DNA from: a virus | Reading direction: 5' to 3' (one strand) | IMG/VR virus record: IMGVR_UViG_3300023179_000449 | Location: 1 to 26,113 of that record | Length of the DNA: 26,113 nucleotides | Part shown: positions 5,494 through 14,191 of the stretch, in pieces | Numbering within the stretch: the stretch's first letter is position 1 | Layout of the letters: each line of letters begins with the position of its first letter | Program-made: the position numbers and the translations under genes | The notes under the pieces: model-generated | Seen by the model: only the letters and a program-made list of their open reading frames with translations | The model's database searches: none | Told to the model about the DNA's origin: nothing

Positions 5494-5874
5494 ATGGCAA
5501 CTAAAGCAAATTTTGAACATATTCAGGGAGATAATTTCCAACTGAATATTACATATTATGATTCAAGCGGTAGTACCGTAAATCTATCGGGCTATTCTGC
5601 CATACTTGAGGTTAGAGATCAGCCTGGTGGTCAGCTTTTATGCACTACTGCCTCTATTGGTTCAATTCCATCAAGTGGATCTTATTCTGGATTATATATC
5701 TCTACCCCAAGTGCATCTACTGGGACATTGATTATTAATCTTCCAGGAACCGAAACAGCTAATTTCAATTACCCACGGTCATCATACCAGATTAGAGTTC
5801 AAAGTTCGGGTGGAATAAAAGATACCCTTGCTCATGGATGGATTTCTGTAGATGCGGGTACAATTGACATATGA
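5494..5874 (+). CDS. Small beta-rich virion-associated protein, probable fibre or baseplate accessory (126 aa)
   Basis: The product begins MATKANFEHIQGDNFQLNIT and shows alternating hydrophobic strands with the signature LNITYYD...VNLSGYSAILEVRD, as seen in small Ig-like or BppU-N-like modules that sit in front of phage fibre genes. It is rich in Ser, Gly and Thr and has no catalytic motif. The fibre gene follows with a four-base ATGA overlap, so the two are translationally coupled and probably act in one structure. The N-terminal part of the connector at 17305 has a similar pattern. Identification as a structural protein is from context and fold-like pattern, not from a clear family match. 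Confidence 0.65.
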   Translation: MATKANFEHIQGDNFQLNITYYDSSGSTVNLSGYSAILEVRDQPGGQLLCTTASIGSIPSSGSYSGLYISTPSASTGTLIINLPGTETANFNYPRSSYQIRVQSSGGIKDTLAHGWISVDAGTIDI

Positions 5875-8800
5875 GCGATAACTATTCCATAATTCAACCA
5901 ATAGTTCATACAGTAAGTGCTACTCAGGTAATTAATACTGTTGTAGTTACATCTCCAGGTCCACAAGGTCCAGTTGGAGAATTTCAAACTGAGAACATTC
6001 CTGTTATAAATCCAATTACAAATACATCTGGAAGCATTGGGTTGAGTGCTTCTTATATTCCTGCTAGTGCTACATATTCCGCAAGTTCTGGAATTTCTGC
6101 ATCAACCGTTCAAACAAACTTTTCTAATTTAACTATATCAGGCTCACAAGTTGCTACACAAGCCTATGTTCTTGCAAATATTCCAGCATCTGCACAATAT
6201 GCAGGAAGCGCAATATATTCAACATCTGCTGGTTATTCAGTTAATTCTGGTTCATCACAAAACTCTATTACATCTGCATCATCAGTAATATCAGGTTCAG
6301 CTCTGGTATCCTCAAGTGCCATATACTCAAGTTCTTCAAATCATTCTTTATCCGCAGACTCATCAATTTTATCAACATATGCTACATATTCTAGTTCATC
6401 TAACTATTCAATTAACTCTGGAAGTTTAAATGGACAACCAGGTTCCTATTATGCTCCCGCCACATCAAGTGTAAGAATTGGCTCTACAACAATTCCATTA
6501 AATACTACAACTGCATCATTGGGTCAGGTTTTAATAAACAATAGCTCTTCAGTGTTATCTCCATTTTTAATTCTTAATAATACTGCTACGCAACCATCAA
6601 CATCTCAGGGCACATTTTATTATGAAACAAATACTTTTAGCCCAACAGTAATTACCGATACCACTAGCCCAATTCACATGCTTCAGCAAGTTATGATTCG
6701 TGCGGTAAATGATAGTAATGCAACTATATTAAAGGGTCAGGCTGTATACTTAAGTGGCGCACAAGGAAATAGACCAGCAGTTAAATTGGGAATTGCAAGC
6801 AGCTCTACCCAACACGATATTATTGGTCTGGTTTATGATAATATTGCAGCCCATCAAGATGGATGGATTATTACTCAAGGTCTTATAGAGGGAATAGACA
6901 CAAGAAGCTATATTGAAGGGGCATACATTTATCTTTCGGCAGCAAGTGCTGGATATCTTACTCCTATTGCACCAGGATATCCAAATTATGATTATGTTGT
7001 TGCACAGGCACTTAACTCAACTCCAAATGGCAAATTACTTGTTGAGCCATATAATGCATATAATCAAGTTAATGTTAATGGAGCAATTCAATTCTCTGAC
7101 TCCTATAGAACGGTTGGCTCAGGAAACGCTACACTAGATTTAAGTGGCAATGCTTCTGTAACAACTTTAAATATTACATCTTCTGCAAAAACATTAAATC
7201 CAACAAGCGGTGCTTTAAAAGTTACAGGTGGAACAGGAATTTCTGGAGATCTTTATGTTAATGGAAATATTAATGTGGCTGGAAGTGCATTTTTTGGTGG
7301 AAGTGCTGTATATGTTAGTGCATCTGAACTTATAATATCAGACCCATTGATTTATTTAGCAGAAGGAAATGTTGCTAATGTCTGGGATATTGGTTTTGTT
7401 GGAAACTTTACTCCAACTGCATCAGGATATCAACATACTGGATTAGCTAGAGATCATACAGATGGAAAATGGAAACTTTTTTCTGGTGTTGTTCCAGAAC
7501 CTACAAACACAATTAATTTTGCATCCGCCACATATGATACATTAAAACTGGGAACAATTGAAGTTTCATCTAGTGCTCAAGTTTCTAATTTTAATGCACA
7601 ATATTTAAACGGTCAACAAGGTTCTTATTATATTTCTACGGCATCAAATGCAGCAGTTTCTTCAGCATCCGCATACACATCAAATGGTGTTTGGAACAAT
7701 GTAAATGCCTCCGTTGTATATTCAACAAACTCAGGATCTTCAAATTATTCAACTACTGGAGCAAGTTCAACCATTTCTGCTTCTTCGATTATATCCTCAA
7801 GTGCTATAATTTCAGAAAGTTCTAATACATCTGCAAGTTTGGGCGGAATTACAAGCAGCTCTTATGCACTTCAATCATATGTGGATACACAAGATAGCAA
7901 TTACTATTCTTCTGCCCAAGCTTATGCAAATACTGCAAGCTTGAACGCATATAATGCTGCTTCAGGATATACTAGAAATTCTGCGTGGAATAATACAAGT
8001 GCTTCTGTTAAATATGCGTCAACTACTGGTGGAACTTTAATAGGTGGCAACTTTGACACATCAAATACATCAGTACAATTGTTCTCAACTCCCGCATCAG
8101 TTAATATTGGAAATAATTCTGGTGGCGGAGCCCAATTTATTAATATTGGAACTGGAACTATTACATCAACCAGGTCTATAAATATTGGAACATCAATATT
8201 AGGTGGAACAACCGAAACAATTAATATCGGCTCAAGTTCTGGAGGATCTGGAGTAAGAAATATTAATATTGGTACAGGAGCTAGTTTTAATAGCATTGTA
8301 ATTGGTGCTGGAGGAATTTCTCAAACTGCATCAATAAATTCTAATGTTAGAATTTCTGGATCTCTGACCGTAGTGGGACCAATTGGCGGTACCATTACAA
8401 ACTCTACAAACTCAGCAAGCTCCAATATTTCAGCAAGTTCTAATATTTCATCAAGTGCCATTAATGCTACAACATCATTGAATTCTGCAAGTTTGGGTGG
8501 TGTGCAAGCATCTGACTATGCTTTAGAAACAGATATTTATACAGCTCAATTGACCCCAACAACATCTATAGATCTTTTTCCAAGAACAGCTATTTCAGGA
8601 ACAAGAACTCTTGGTGCTGGAACTATTTATTTTACTGGATTTGTTCCAATTAAAAACTTTACTTTAAATAGTGTTACTGTAGTTCTTACAACTACTGGAA
8701 CATCATCTTTGCAATTTGGTTTATTTTCTACATCGGGATCTATAGTAACTGTTGTTGCAAGCACATCTTTTGTTGTACCATCTGGTGCAGGTGCTGTTAC

Positions 8801-9056
8801 TGCATCTTTTTCTACGCCACAAACATTAACTTCTGGTCAAAGCTATGCGATTGGTTTCTTAGCGGTAGGAGGAACTAATCCAGTAATGGTTGGTCAAACA
8901 ATTTCTACAACTAATGCTGCTATAAGCTACGGACTATTTCCATTAATGGCTGCAAACTCATCAACAACAACATATACATCAATTCCAGCCTCGGGCTCTA
9001 TCACCTTGAACACTTCTACTGCGCCAGTTGCATTTGGATGGGCAAGGCTATCATGA
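5871..9056 (+). CDS. Tail fibre protein with collagen-like and fibre repeats (1061 aa)
   Basis: A long Ser/Ala/Asn/Tyr-rich protein. In order: a collagen-like GPQGPVG (30-36); SSSNYS-type low-complexity repeats; LNGQPGSYY (about 186) and LNGQQGSYY (about 578); a globular module at about 264-395 (ILKGQAVYLSGAQGNRP), of a kind frequent in phage fibres; a second module at about 471-563 (ISDPLIYLAEGN); fibre repeats SLGGITSSSYAL (about 656) and SLGGVQASDYAL (about 874), resembling the repeats of lambda-type side fibres; four or more NIGT/NIGS repeats (about 745-810); and a beta-sandwich C-terminus (about 897-1061) that is the likely receptor-binding tip. It is probably a trimer. It shares its operon with the small gene upstream and ends 42 bases before the next fibre gene. 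Confidence 0.85.
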   Translation: MSDNYSIIQPIVHTVSATQVINTVVVTSPGPQGPVGEFQTENIPVINPITNTSGSIGLSASYIPASATYSASSGISASTVQTNFSNLTISGSQVATQAYVLANIPASAQYAGSAIYSTSAGYSVNSGSSQNSITSASSVISGSALVSSSAIYSSSSNHSLSADSSILSTYATYSSSSNYSINSGSLNGQPGSYYAPATSSVRIGSTTIPLNTTTASLGQVLINNSSSVLSPFLILNNTATQPSTSQGTFYYETNTFSPTVITDTTSPIHMLQQVMIRAVNDSNATILKGQAVYLSGAQGNRPAVKLGIASSSTQHDIIGLVYDNIAAHQDGWIITQGLIEGIDTRSYIEGAYIYLSAASAGYLTPIAPGYPNYDYVVAQALNSTPNGKLLVEPYNAYNQVNVNGAIQFSDSYRTVGSGNATLDLSGNASVTTLNITSSAKTLNPTSGALKVTGGTGISGDLYVNGNINVAGSAFFGGSAVYVSASELIISDPLIYLAEGNVANVWDIGFVGNFTPTASGYQHTGLARDHTDGKWKLFSGVVPEPTNTINFASATYDTLKLGTIEVSSSAQVSNFNAQYLNGQQGSYYISTASNAAVSSASAYTSNGVWNNVNASVVYSTNSGSSNYSTTGASSTISASSIISSSAIISESSNTSASLGGITSSSYALQSYVDTQDSNYYSSAQAYANTASLNAYNAASGYTRNSAWNNTSASVKYASTTGGTLIGGNFDTSNTSVQLFSTPASVNIGNNSGGGAQFINIGTGTITSTRSINIGTSILGGTTETINIGSSSGGSGVRNINIGTGASFNSIVIGAGGISQTASINSNVRISGSLTVVGPIGGTITNSTNSASSNISASSNISSSAINATTSLNSASLGGVQASDYALETDIYTAQLTPTTSIDLFPRTAISGTRTLGAGTIYFTGFVPIKNFTLNSVTVVLTTTGTSSLQFGLFSTSGSIVTVVASTSFVVPSGAGAVTASFSTPQTLTSGQSYAIGFLAVGGTNPVMVGQTISTTNAAISYGLFPLMAANSSTTTYTSIPASGSITLNTSTAPVAFGWARLS

Positions 9057-9086
9057 TGAAAACCTTTAACAAAAATATAGAAAAGG

Positions 9087-9092
9087 TATAAT
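9087..9092 (+). promoter_or_regulatory. Promoter giving a leaderless transcript of the gene at 9099
   Basis: GGTATAAT with TATAAT at 9087-9092, then six bases (AGTATT) to the ATG at 9099. The expected transcription start falls on the A of the ATG. No Shine-Dalgarno sequence precedes this ATG. Confidence 0.6.
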
Positions 9093-9098
9093 AGTATT

Positions 9099-12000
9099 AT
9101 GTCATATGATTTACAAGTACTAAGAGATAATCCAATTGGATATTGGTCATTTAATAATACCAATAAAGATATTACTAAATTTGCTAATACTGCTACTGTT
9201 AGTGGATCTTATGTAGCCCCGCCTATTATTGCAAACGGCGGATATTCTTTAAGAGTAAATAATTCTACCACTGCCACAATAACCAATACCGCTGGTAAAT
9301 ACGAATGTTTTTCTAATAATTATCAAAATAGAACTTTTACTATTGCTTTTTGGTTTAGTTTAAATAATCAATTAAACGGTTCTGGTGCAGGAACCTACAC
9401 AAATGATCAATTAACTTTATTATCAATAAAAAATGGTTCTACGATTATTGGAAAAATCGTGTATGACTATAAATCAAATACCATTAGATATACTTTTCCA
9501 GGAACAGGAAATACAGACTCCTATGCAGTAATTGAAGATTTTGACAAGCAGTATTATGTTGTTGCTGGATATTCAAATGGAAGCCATTCGTTAAATATAA
9601 ATGGTGCCGATGGGTCTGGAGGTCAAATAAGTGATTTTTCAAATATTACATCTGCATCAAAAACAAATATTTCGTTTGTTGTTGCAGATTCTTCAACTAC
9701 ATCAAGTTTTTTAATAAACTCAGTTGAATTTTATGACTATCAATTGTCTTTAGAGCAAATAAAAAGACATATTCTTTGGGCAGGAAATGATGAAAAACCT
9801 AAATTTCAGGGATCTGTATCTGCAAGCACCTCTATGTTTTCTTTTTCAGAAAGCCAAGATGAATTAGGTTATTCAAGAACCATATCGGGTTTTGACTTTT
9901 CTAATCTTGGGGAAACAGACAAACTAAAAATAAGCAAACATGGATTAAGTGCTCTTACCATAAATACCCCTCAGTTTAATACAAATTATGACTCATCTGC
10001 ATCTTATACAATAAACACATCATCTGGAATTAATTGGTCGGGAACTGCAGGAGTAGACCTTGATTTTATTCCAGAATATTTTAATATGACAACTGGGCTT
10101 ACCCTATATATGACTATAAACAGAACATCTACGGGAAGCTACAATGAATACTTGTTTGGAATTTCAAATATTAATGGAAACAGCATGTTCCTTGAGTATG
10201 ATGTTCCAGATGGAAATACTAATTATTATTTAAGAATGTATGATTCTTACACTGGGTCTACTACAACTATTGTTAGTTTAGCTAGTGGTCAATCAGCAAG
10301 TGCCGCAAAAATTTCAAATGTTGCTGTACAATTTTCTGGAAGTCTAGTTAGTTTATATACATCAGATAACTCTGGAATAACTGCATCTTCAACAATAACA
10401 ACATCTTTAAATCTTAATCAAGGTTCCATTTTGACAATTGGAAATAGTTATCATTCAACAAAAAATCTTTATTCTTATATAGATAATTTTGGAATTACCG
10501 ACAAGTATTCTGGAAGCATATCATCCATTCCGTTTGATAGTGTTTCTGTGTTTATGATGCCATTTACATCTTCAGCAACACCATTTTTGGTTAAACAGAG
10601 TGGAACATGGATTCATCAAATTCCTTCGGTAATAATACCGATGAGTAATTATTATGGAACTGTTTTTGACTGGACAACTATAGATAATTGTAAGGTTTAT
10701 TATTCTATAGATAGTGGAAATACCTATAATTTAATAAATAGGTATGAAACTGCAAGCCTATATAATACTGTTGGTGTATCAAATAATATTACATTAAAAG
10801 TTCAAATAGACACTGATTATAATATAGATAAAAACTATCAGTATTTTAATAATTTATTTTATAACATATACAATCCTTTGGAATTAATTTCTGACGGAGA
10901 AATGTATTCTTTATCTGCATCCACATCTAGTATTAATCCAAATTTAACAATATCAAATGGAACAAACAATATTCTAGCAAGACAAGAAAATTTTGGAGCT
11001 AAATTTACTGGAGCACTGCCAACAAATGCTCTTATTACTCCTCCAGACTCCGCATCATATTCTGCTATTGAACTATGGTATAGACCAGATTTTATTCCTA
11101 CTCAAATATTAAGAACAAATATTATAAAAAATCCATCTTTTGAAGTAACTCCAACTGCAAGTATGTTTATAACTTATAATTCAAACTATCCAGTTTCTAC
11201 ATCAACAGCGTCTCCAATATTTAGAACTAGAAGTTTAACTCAGTCTGCATCTTTGTCTAATGCACAATTAAGAATTGGCTTTCACAGAAATAATTCTGTA
11301 TCATCTATAATATATTATTCTTGCACTCCTGGCGAAACATATACTTTTTCTTACTACATAGCAGACATAGCCCTTCCAACACCATCTGCCACTGCAAGAA
11401 TAAGATTTTATAATTCTGCGGCATCTGCAACAGTTCTTTCAACTACAACATCAACAAGTATTATATCAACAAGTTCTTACACAAGAGTGTCTGTAACAGC
11501 AACTGCACCTACATCATCTACATCTTCTTTAAATGGAAATTTGATATATCCAGATTTTTATTGTCCAGTAAATACCCCATCTGCAGGATATACTGGTGCG
11601 AGATATTTGTTGGATGGAGTTTTACTAGAAGCAAGTTCAACATTAAATGAATATTTTGACGGCTCTTTTACAGGAGCATCTTGGTCGGGAACCGCAGATA
11701 TTTCATCGTCAAGTATTTTGTATGCCAGTCCAGTTCATATAATAAATAATACAATAGATCAAAGCATTAACTCTTCTTCTATTGCAACTGCCCCAGCTAT
11801 ATATATAGATAATCTTGGAAAATTTAGATCTTTGGGAGGAATACTTTATATAAATGGAGCATCTGTAGCCGATGGAACTTATTCTGCTAGTCAAAATGAA
11901 GTTTATCATTTAACACTTGTTTTAACATCTCCAACATCATCTAGCCTATATTTAAATGGCGGGAACTTAATTATGAATTCTACAAGAAGTAAAGGCACTT

Positions 12001-12164
12001 ATGGCTACATACAATTTTGGAATAATACACCGACATCATCAGATGTTTTAGACAGATATTCTCAATTTATTGGTAAGACAACGGCGACAATTACAGATGC
12101 AAATAATGCTAAGTTGTACTCTGTTTTGTCACCAGAATCATATGTCATAACCAATCTTGGTTAG
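9099..12164 (+). CDS. Lectin-like minor tail protein with LamG and carbohydrate-binding modules (1021 aa)
   Basis: Three concanavalin/LamG-like regions can be traced. The first starts with DNPIGYWSFN (about residues 10-19) and contains FTIAFWFSL; the second covers about 280-467; the third starts near 600 with GAKFTGALP and AIELWYRPDF. The third seems to be interrupted at about 675-865 by a carbohydrate-binding-like module (NIIKNPSFEV near the start, LLDGVLLEAS...EYFDGSF near the end), after which LamG-like sequence resumes (YLNGGNLIM). All recognisable arginine codons are AGA/AGG, unlike the capsid gene. The role is likely glycan binding on the host surface, as part of the tail tip or a second fibre. 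It has its own leaderless promoter and lies directly behind the fibre gene. Confidence 0.75.
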   Translation: MSYDLQVLRDNPIGYWSFNNTNKDITKFANTATVSGSYVAPPIIANGGYSLRVNNSTTATITNTAGKYECFSNNYQNRTFTIAFWFSLNNQLNGSGAGTYTNDQLTLLSIKNGSTIIGKIVYDYKSNTIRYTFPGTGNTDSYAVIEDFDKQYYVVAGYSNGSHSLNINGADGSGGQISDFSNITSASKTNISFVVADSSTTSSFLINSVEFYDYQLSLEQIKRHILWAGNDEKPKFQGSVSASTSMFSFSESQDELGYSRTISGFDFSNLGETDKLKISKHGLSALTINTPQFNTNYDSSASYTINTSSGINWSGTAGVDLDFIPEYFNMTTGLTLYMTINRTSTGSYNEYLFGISNINGNSMFLEYDVPDGNTNYYLRMYDSYTGSTTTIVSLASGQSASAAKISNVAVQFSGSLVSLYTSDNSGITASSTITTSLNLNQGSILTIGNSYHSTKNLYSYIDNFGITDKYSGSISSIPFDSVSVFMMPFTSSATPFLVKQSGTWIHQIPSVIIPMSNYYGTVFDWTTIDNCKVYYSIDSGNTYNLINRYETASLYNTVGVSNNITLKVQIDTDYNIDKNYQYFNNLFYNIYNPLELISDGEMYSLSASTSSINPNLTISNGTNNILARQENFGAKFTGALPTNALITPPDSASYSAIELWYRPDFIPTQILRTNIIKNPSFEVTPTASMFITYNSNYPVSTSTASPIFRTRSLTQSASLSNAQLRIGFHRNNSVSSIIYYSCTPGETYTFSYYIADIALPTPSATARIRFYNSAASATVLSTTTSTSIISTSSYTRVSVTATAPTSSTSSLNGNLIYPDFYCPVNTPSAGYTGARYLLDGVLLEASSTLNEYFDGSFTGASWSGTADISSSSILYASPVHIINNTIDQSINSSSIATAPAIYIDNLGKFRSLGGILYINGASVADGTYSASQNEVYHLTLVLTSPTSSSLYLNGGNLIMNSTRSKGTYGYIQFWNNTPTSSDVLDRYSQFIGKTTATITDANNAKLYSVLSPESYVITNLG

Positions 12165-12202
12165 TATATGTTACAAAATTTCGTTTTCGTAAGTAAAAAT
12201 GG

Positions 12203-12208
12203 TAAAAT
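12203..12208 (+). promoter_or_regulatory. Promoter giving a leaderless transcript of the gene at 12215
   Basis: GGTAAAAT with TAAAAT at 12203-12208, then six bases (CTATTT) to the ATG at 12215, the same geometry as at 2418 and 9087. Confidence 0.55.
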
Positions 12209-12214
12209 CTATTT

Positions 12215-12553
12215 ATGGGAAGAATGAATATAACAGAAGTAGAAGAGGTTAATTACGGACTTTATTTGTGGCAAACTCCAGATGGAAAGTTGGTCGTAGA
12301 TGAAGAAGGTAATTATTTAAATATCGCCGCTATGAAAGGCGATATTAGAAAAATTAATATTTTGAAACAGGCGGCAAAATCTTATGGGTTAGAGGGAGAG
12401 CCTGTATGGTTTTCTGGTCATAGAAGGGTTACAGAAGACGAATACGAGTATCAAAAGCAGAGAATGGATTTAGGTTTAATTCCAGATGAACTAGATGTAC
12501 CTGCAATTAAAGAAGATATTGAACAAAAAAGAAAGATGGGTTTATATAAATAA
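12215..12553 (+). CDS. Hypothetical protein preceding the portal (112 aa)
   Basis: The product begins MGRMNITEVEEVNYGLYLWQ and contains a short beta-rich stretch (YLWQTPDGKLVVDEEGNYLN) followed by helical, charged sequence with FSGHRRVTEDEYEYQKQR and a basic C-terminus. No domain is recognised. The stop codon overlaps the portal start (TAATG), so the two are coupled. Its place directly before the portal, where many phages have a terminase gene, suggests a head-assembly or packaging-related role, but this is position only. The first ATG fits the leaderless promoter; a second in-frame ATG at 12224 is possible. Confidence 0.65.
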   Translation: MGRMNITEVEEVNYGLYLWQTPDGKLVVDEEGNYLNIAAMKGDIRKINILKQAAKSYGLEGEPVWFSGHRRVTEDEYEYQKQRMDLGLIPDELDVPAIKEDIEQKRKMGLYK

Positions 12554-14139
12554 TGGCAAATTTAACACCAGTTGATGACGATGACTTTGATTTTAACAAA
12601 ACAATAAGTATTGTTTCGGATAAAGATCGTGTGTCAAAATCTAAAGAGCTTGAGTATGACGACCCTTTTGCTAAAAGTTGGGGGGACCTAAAGCAAATTG
12701 ATGGTCTTAGTGAAAATTTTAAGCGTAGAGCTAATAGACTAGAAAAATCTTTTACTGGTGTTGATGGCGCAAAATCAAAGAAACTTGACCCGCTTGATTT
12801 AACAGGTTATTCATTATTTATGATTGTTCAGCCACCATATAATGTTATGTATTTGGCTCAACTTTTTGATCTGTCTCCATTTCATCACGCAGCAGTTGAA
12901 GCAAAGGTTGCAAATGTTATTGGTCTTGGATATGAATTTCAGGAAACACAAAAAACCTTAGACAAGGTGTCTGATGTAATGGACAATCCAGCTAAGTTAG
13001 ACAAAATAAGAAGAAACATTGCTCGTGGAAAAGTAGAATTAAAAAATTATTTAGAAAAAATGAATTCGGATGATGGATTTCTTGAGACGCTTAAAAAAGT
13101 TTATACAGATTTAGAAGTTACTGGAAATGCCTACATTGAAATTGGCAGAACATCTTCTGGTCATATTGGTTACATTGGTCATATTCCTGCAATTACAATG
13201 CGTATTCGCCGACACAGAGATGGTTTTGTTCAGGTTGTATATAACCGCTACACATTCTTTAGAAACTATGGAGACACAACAACTGAAGATCAAATTGGCA
13301 CAGACCCAAGACCAAACGAAGTAATTCATTTAAAAAAGTATTCTCCAACAAACACTTACTATGGAATTCCAGACATTATGTCTGCAAAAAATGCAGTGGC
13401 TGGTGATGAATTTGCTCAAAGATTTAATTTAGATTACTTTGAAAACAAAGCGGTACCAAGATACATTATTACCGTAAAGGGAGCTCGCCTTAATGCAGAA
13501 TCAGAAAGAAAATTGTTAGAATTTTTCCAAACAGGTCTTAAGGGTCGTAATCACAGAACTCTTTATATCCCGCTTCCTTCAGATGGCGAAAATGCTCGTG
13601 TAGAGTTTAACATGGAACCTATTGAAGCAGGAATTCAAGATTCCTCATTTAAAGAGTATGCAATTGAATCTCGTGACCGTATTCTTTTAGCACATAGAGT
13701 TCCAATTAGCAAGCTTGGCACTCCGCAGGGTACATCTTTGGCGGGAGCAAGAGATGCCGACAAGACCTTTAAAGAGCAGGTTTGTAGACCAATGCAGGAC
13801 TACATTGAAAGAAAACTTGGCGGTGTAATTTCCGAGTTAACTGATGCTTTCACACTACAATTTAATGAACTTACACTAACTGACGAAGAGACACAAGCAA
13901 GAATTGACGATGTTTATCTTAAAGATCAGGTCATTGTTCCTAATGATGTTAGACTTCGTAAGGGTATGCCACCTAGAGCGGGTGGAGATGATCCTTTGAT
14001 TATTGGCGGAAAAGATGCGGCAGAAGCAAGAACTCAGGCAAACGGAACTAGACAAAGAGATCAACAAAGAAAAATAAACGCTCCCGACACTCAGGGCGAG
14101 GCTCGTAGTCCAAAGGGCGAGGGAAGAACACAGGAGTAA
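12553..14139 (+). CDS. Portal protein, PBSX-type (528 aa)
   Basis: The portal forms the dodecameric ring at the unique capsid vertex through which DNA passes and to which the connectors attach. The sequence fits the Phage_portal family of the PBSX type: a middle region with VTGNAYIEIGR (about 194-204), then the characteristic YFENKAVPRYIITVKG (about 296-311), HRVPISKLG (about 377-385) and a long C-terminal part. Its length is a little above the family's usual 400-500 residues because of an acidic N-terminal stretch and a charged Gln/Arg-rich tail. It is followed by the protease and capsid genes, the standard order. No terminase gene precedes it. Confidence 0.9.
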   Translation: MANLTPVDDDDFDFNKTISIVSDKDRVSKSKELEYDDPFAKSWGDLKQIDGLSENFKRRANRLEKSFTGVDGAKSKKLDPLDLTGYSLFMIVQPPYNVMYLAQLFDLSPFHHAAVEAKVANVIGLGYEFQETQKTLDKVSDVMDNPAKLDKIRRNIARGKVELKNYLEKMNSDDGFLETLKKVYTDLEVTGNAYIEIGRTSSGHIGYIGHIPAITMRIRRHRDGFVQVVYNRYTFFRNYGDTTTEDQIGTDPRPNEVIHLKKYSPTNTYYGIPDIMSAKNAVAGDEFAQRFNLDYFENKAVPRYIITVKGARLNAESERKLLEFFQTGLKGRNHRTLYIPLPSDGENARVEFNMEPIEAGIQDSSFKEYAIESRDRILLAHRVPISKLGTPQGTSLAGARDADKTFKEQVCRPMQDYIERKLGGVISELTDAFTLQFNELTLTDEETQARIDDVYLKDQVIVPNDVRLRKGMPPRAGGDDPLIIGGKDAAEARTQANGTRQRDQQRKINAPDTQGEARSPKGEGRTQE

Positions 14140-14142
14140 TAC

Positions 14143-14183
14143 GATACCGTAAATTTTGTATTGCATACAAAACTTGGTATCAT
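14143..14183. promoter_or_regulatory. Nested inverted repeats overlapping the protease promoter
   Basis: Outer arms GATACC (14143-14148) and GGTATC (14176-14181) enclose inner arms TTTTGTAT (14154-14161) and ATACAAAA (14165-14172). The right outer arm contains the -10 GGTATCAT (TATCAT at 14178-14183), eight bases before the ATG at 14192. The structure could be an operator or a weak terminator for the portal gene; the inner palindrome resembles the one at 937-955. Confidence 0.5.
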
Positions 14184-14191
14184 TAAGTAAT

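Noticed and set aside
7922-8296. A 124-codon open frame on the minus strand inside the fibre gene
   Set aside because: The repeated Pro/Ile/Val-rich product mirrors the NIGT repeats of the sense strand; it is a shadow of that repeat.
12171-12200. A possible hairpin TTACAAAA/TTTTCGTAA between the lectin-like gene and 12215
   Set aside because: The stem is short, A/T-rich and bulged, with no T-tract; I do not call it a terminator.
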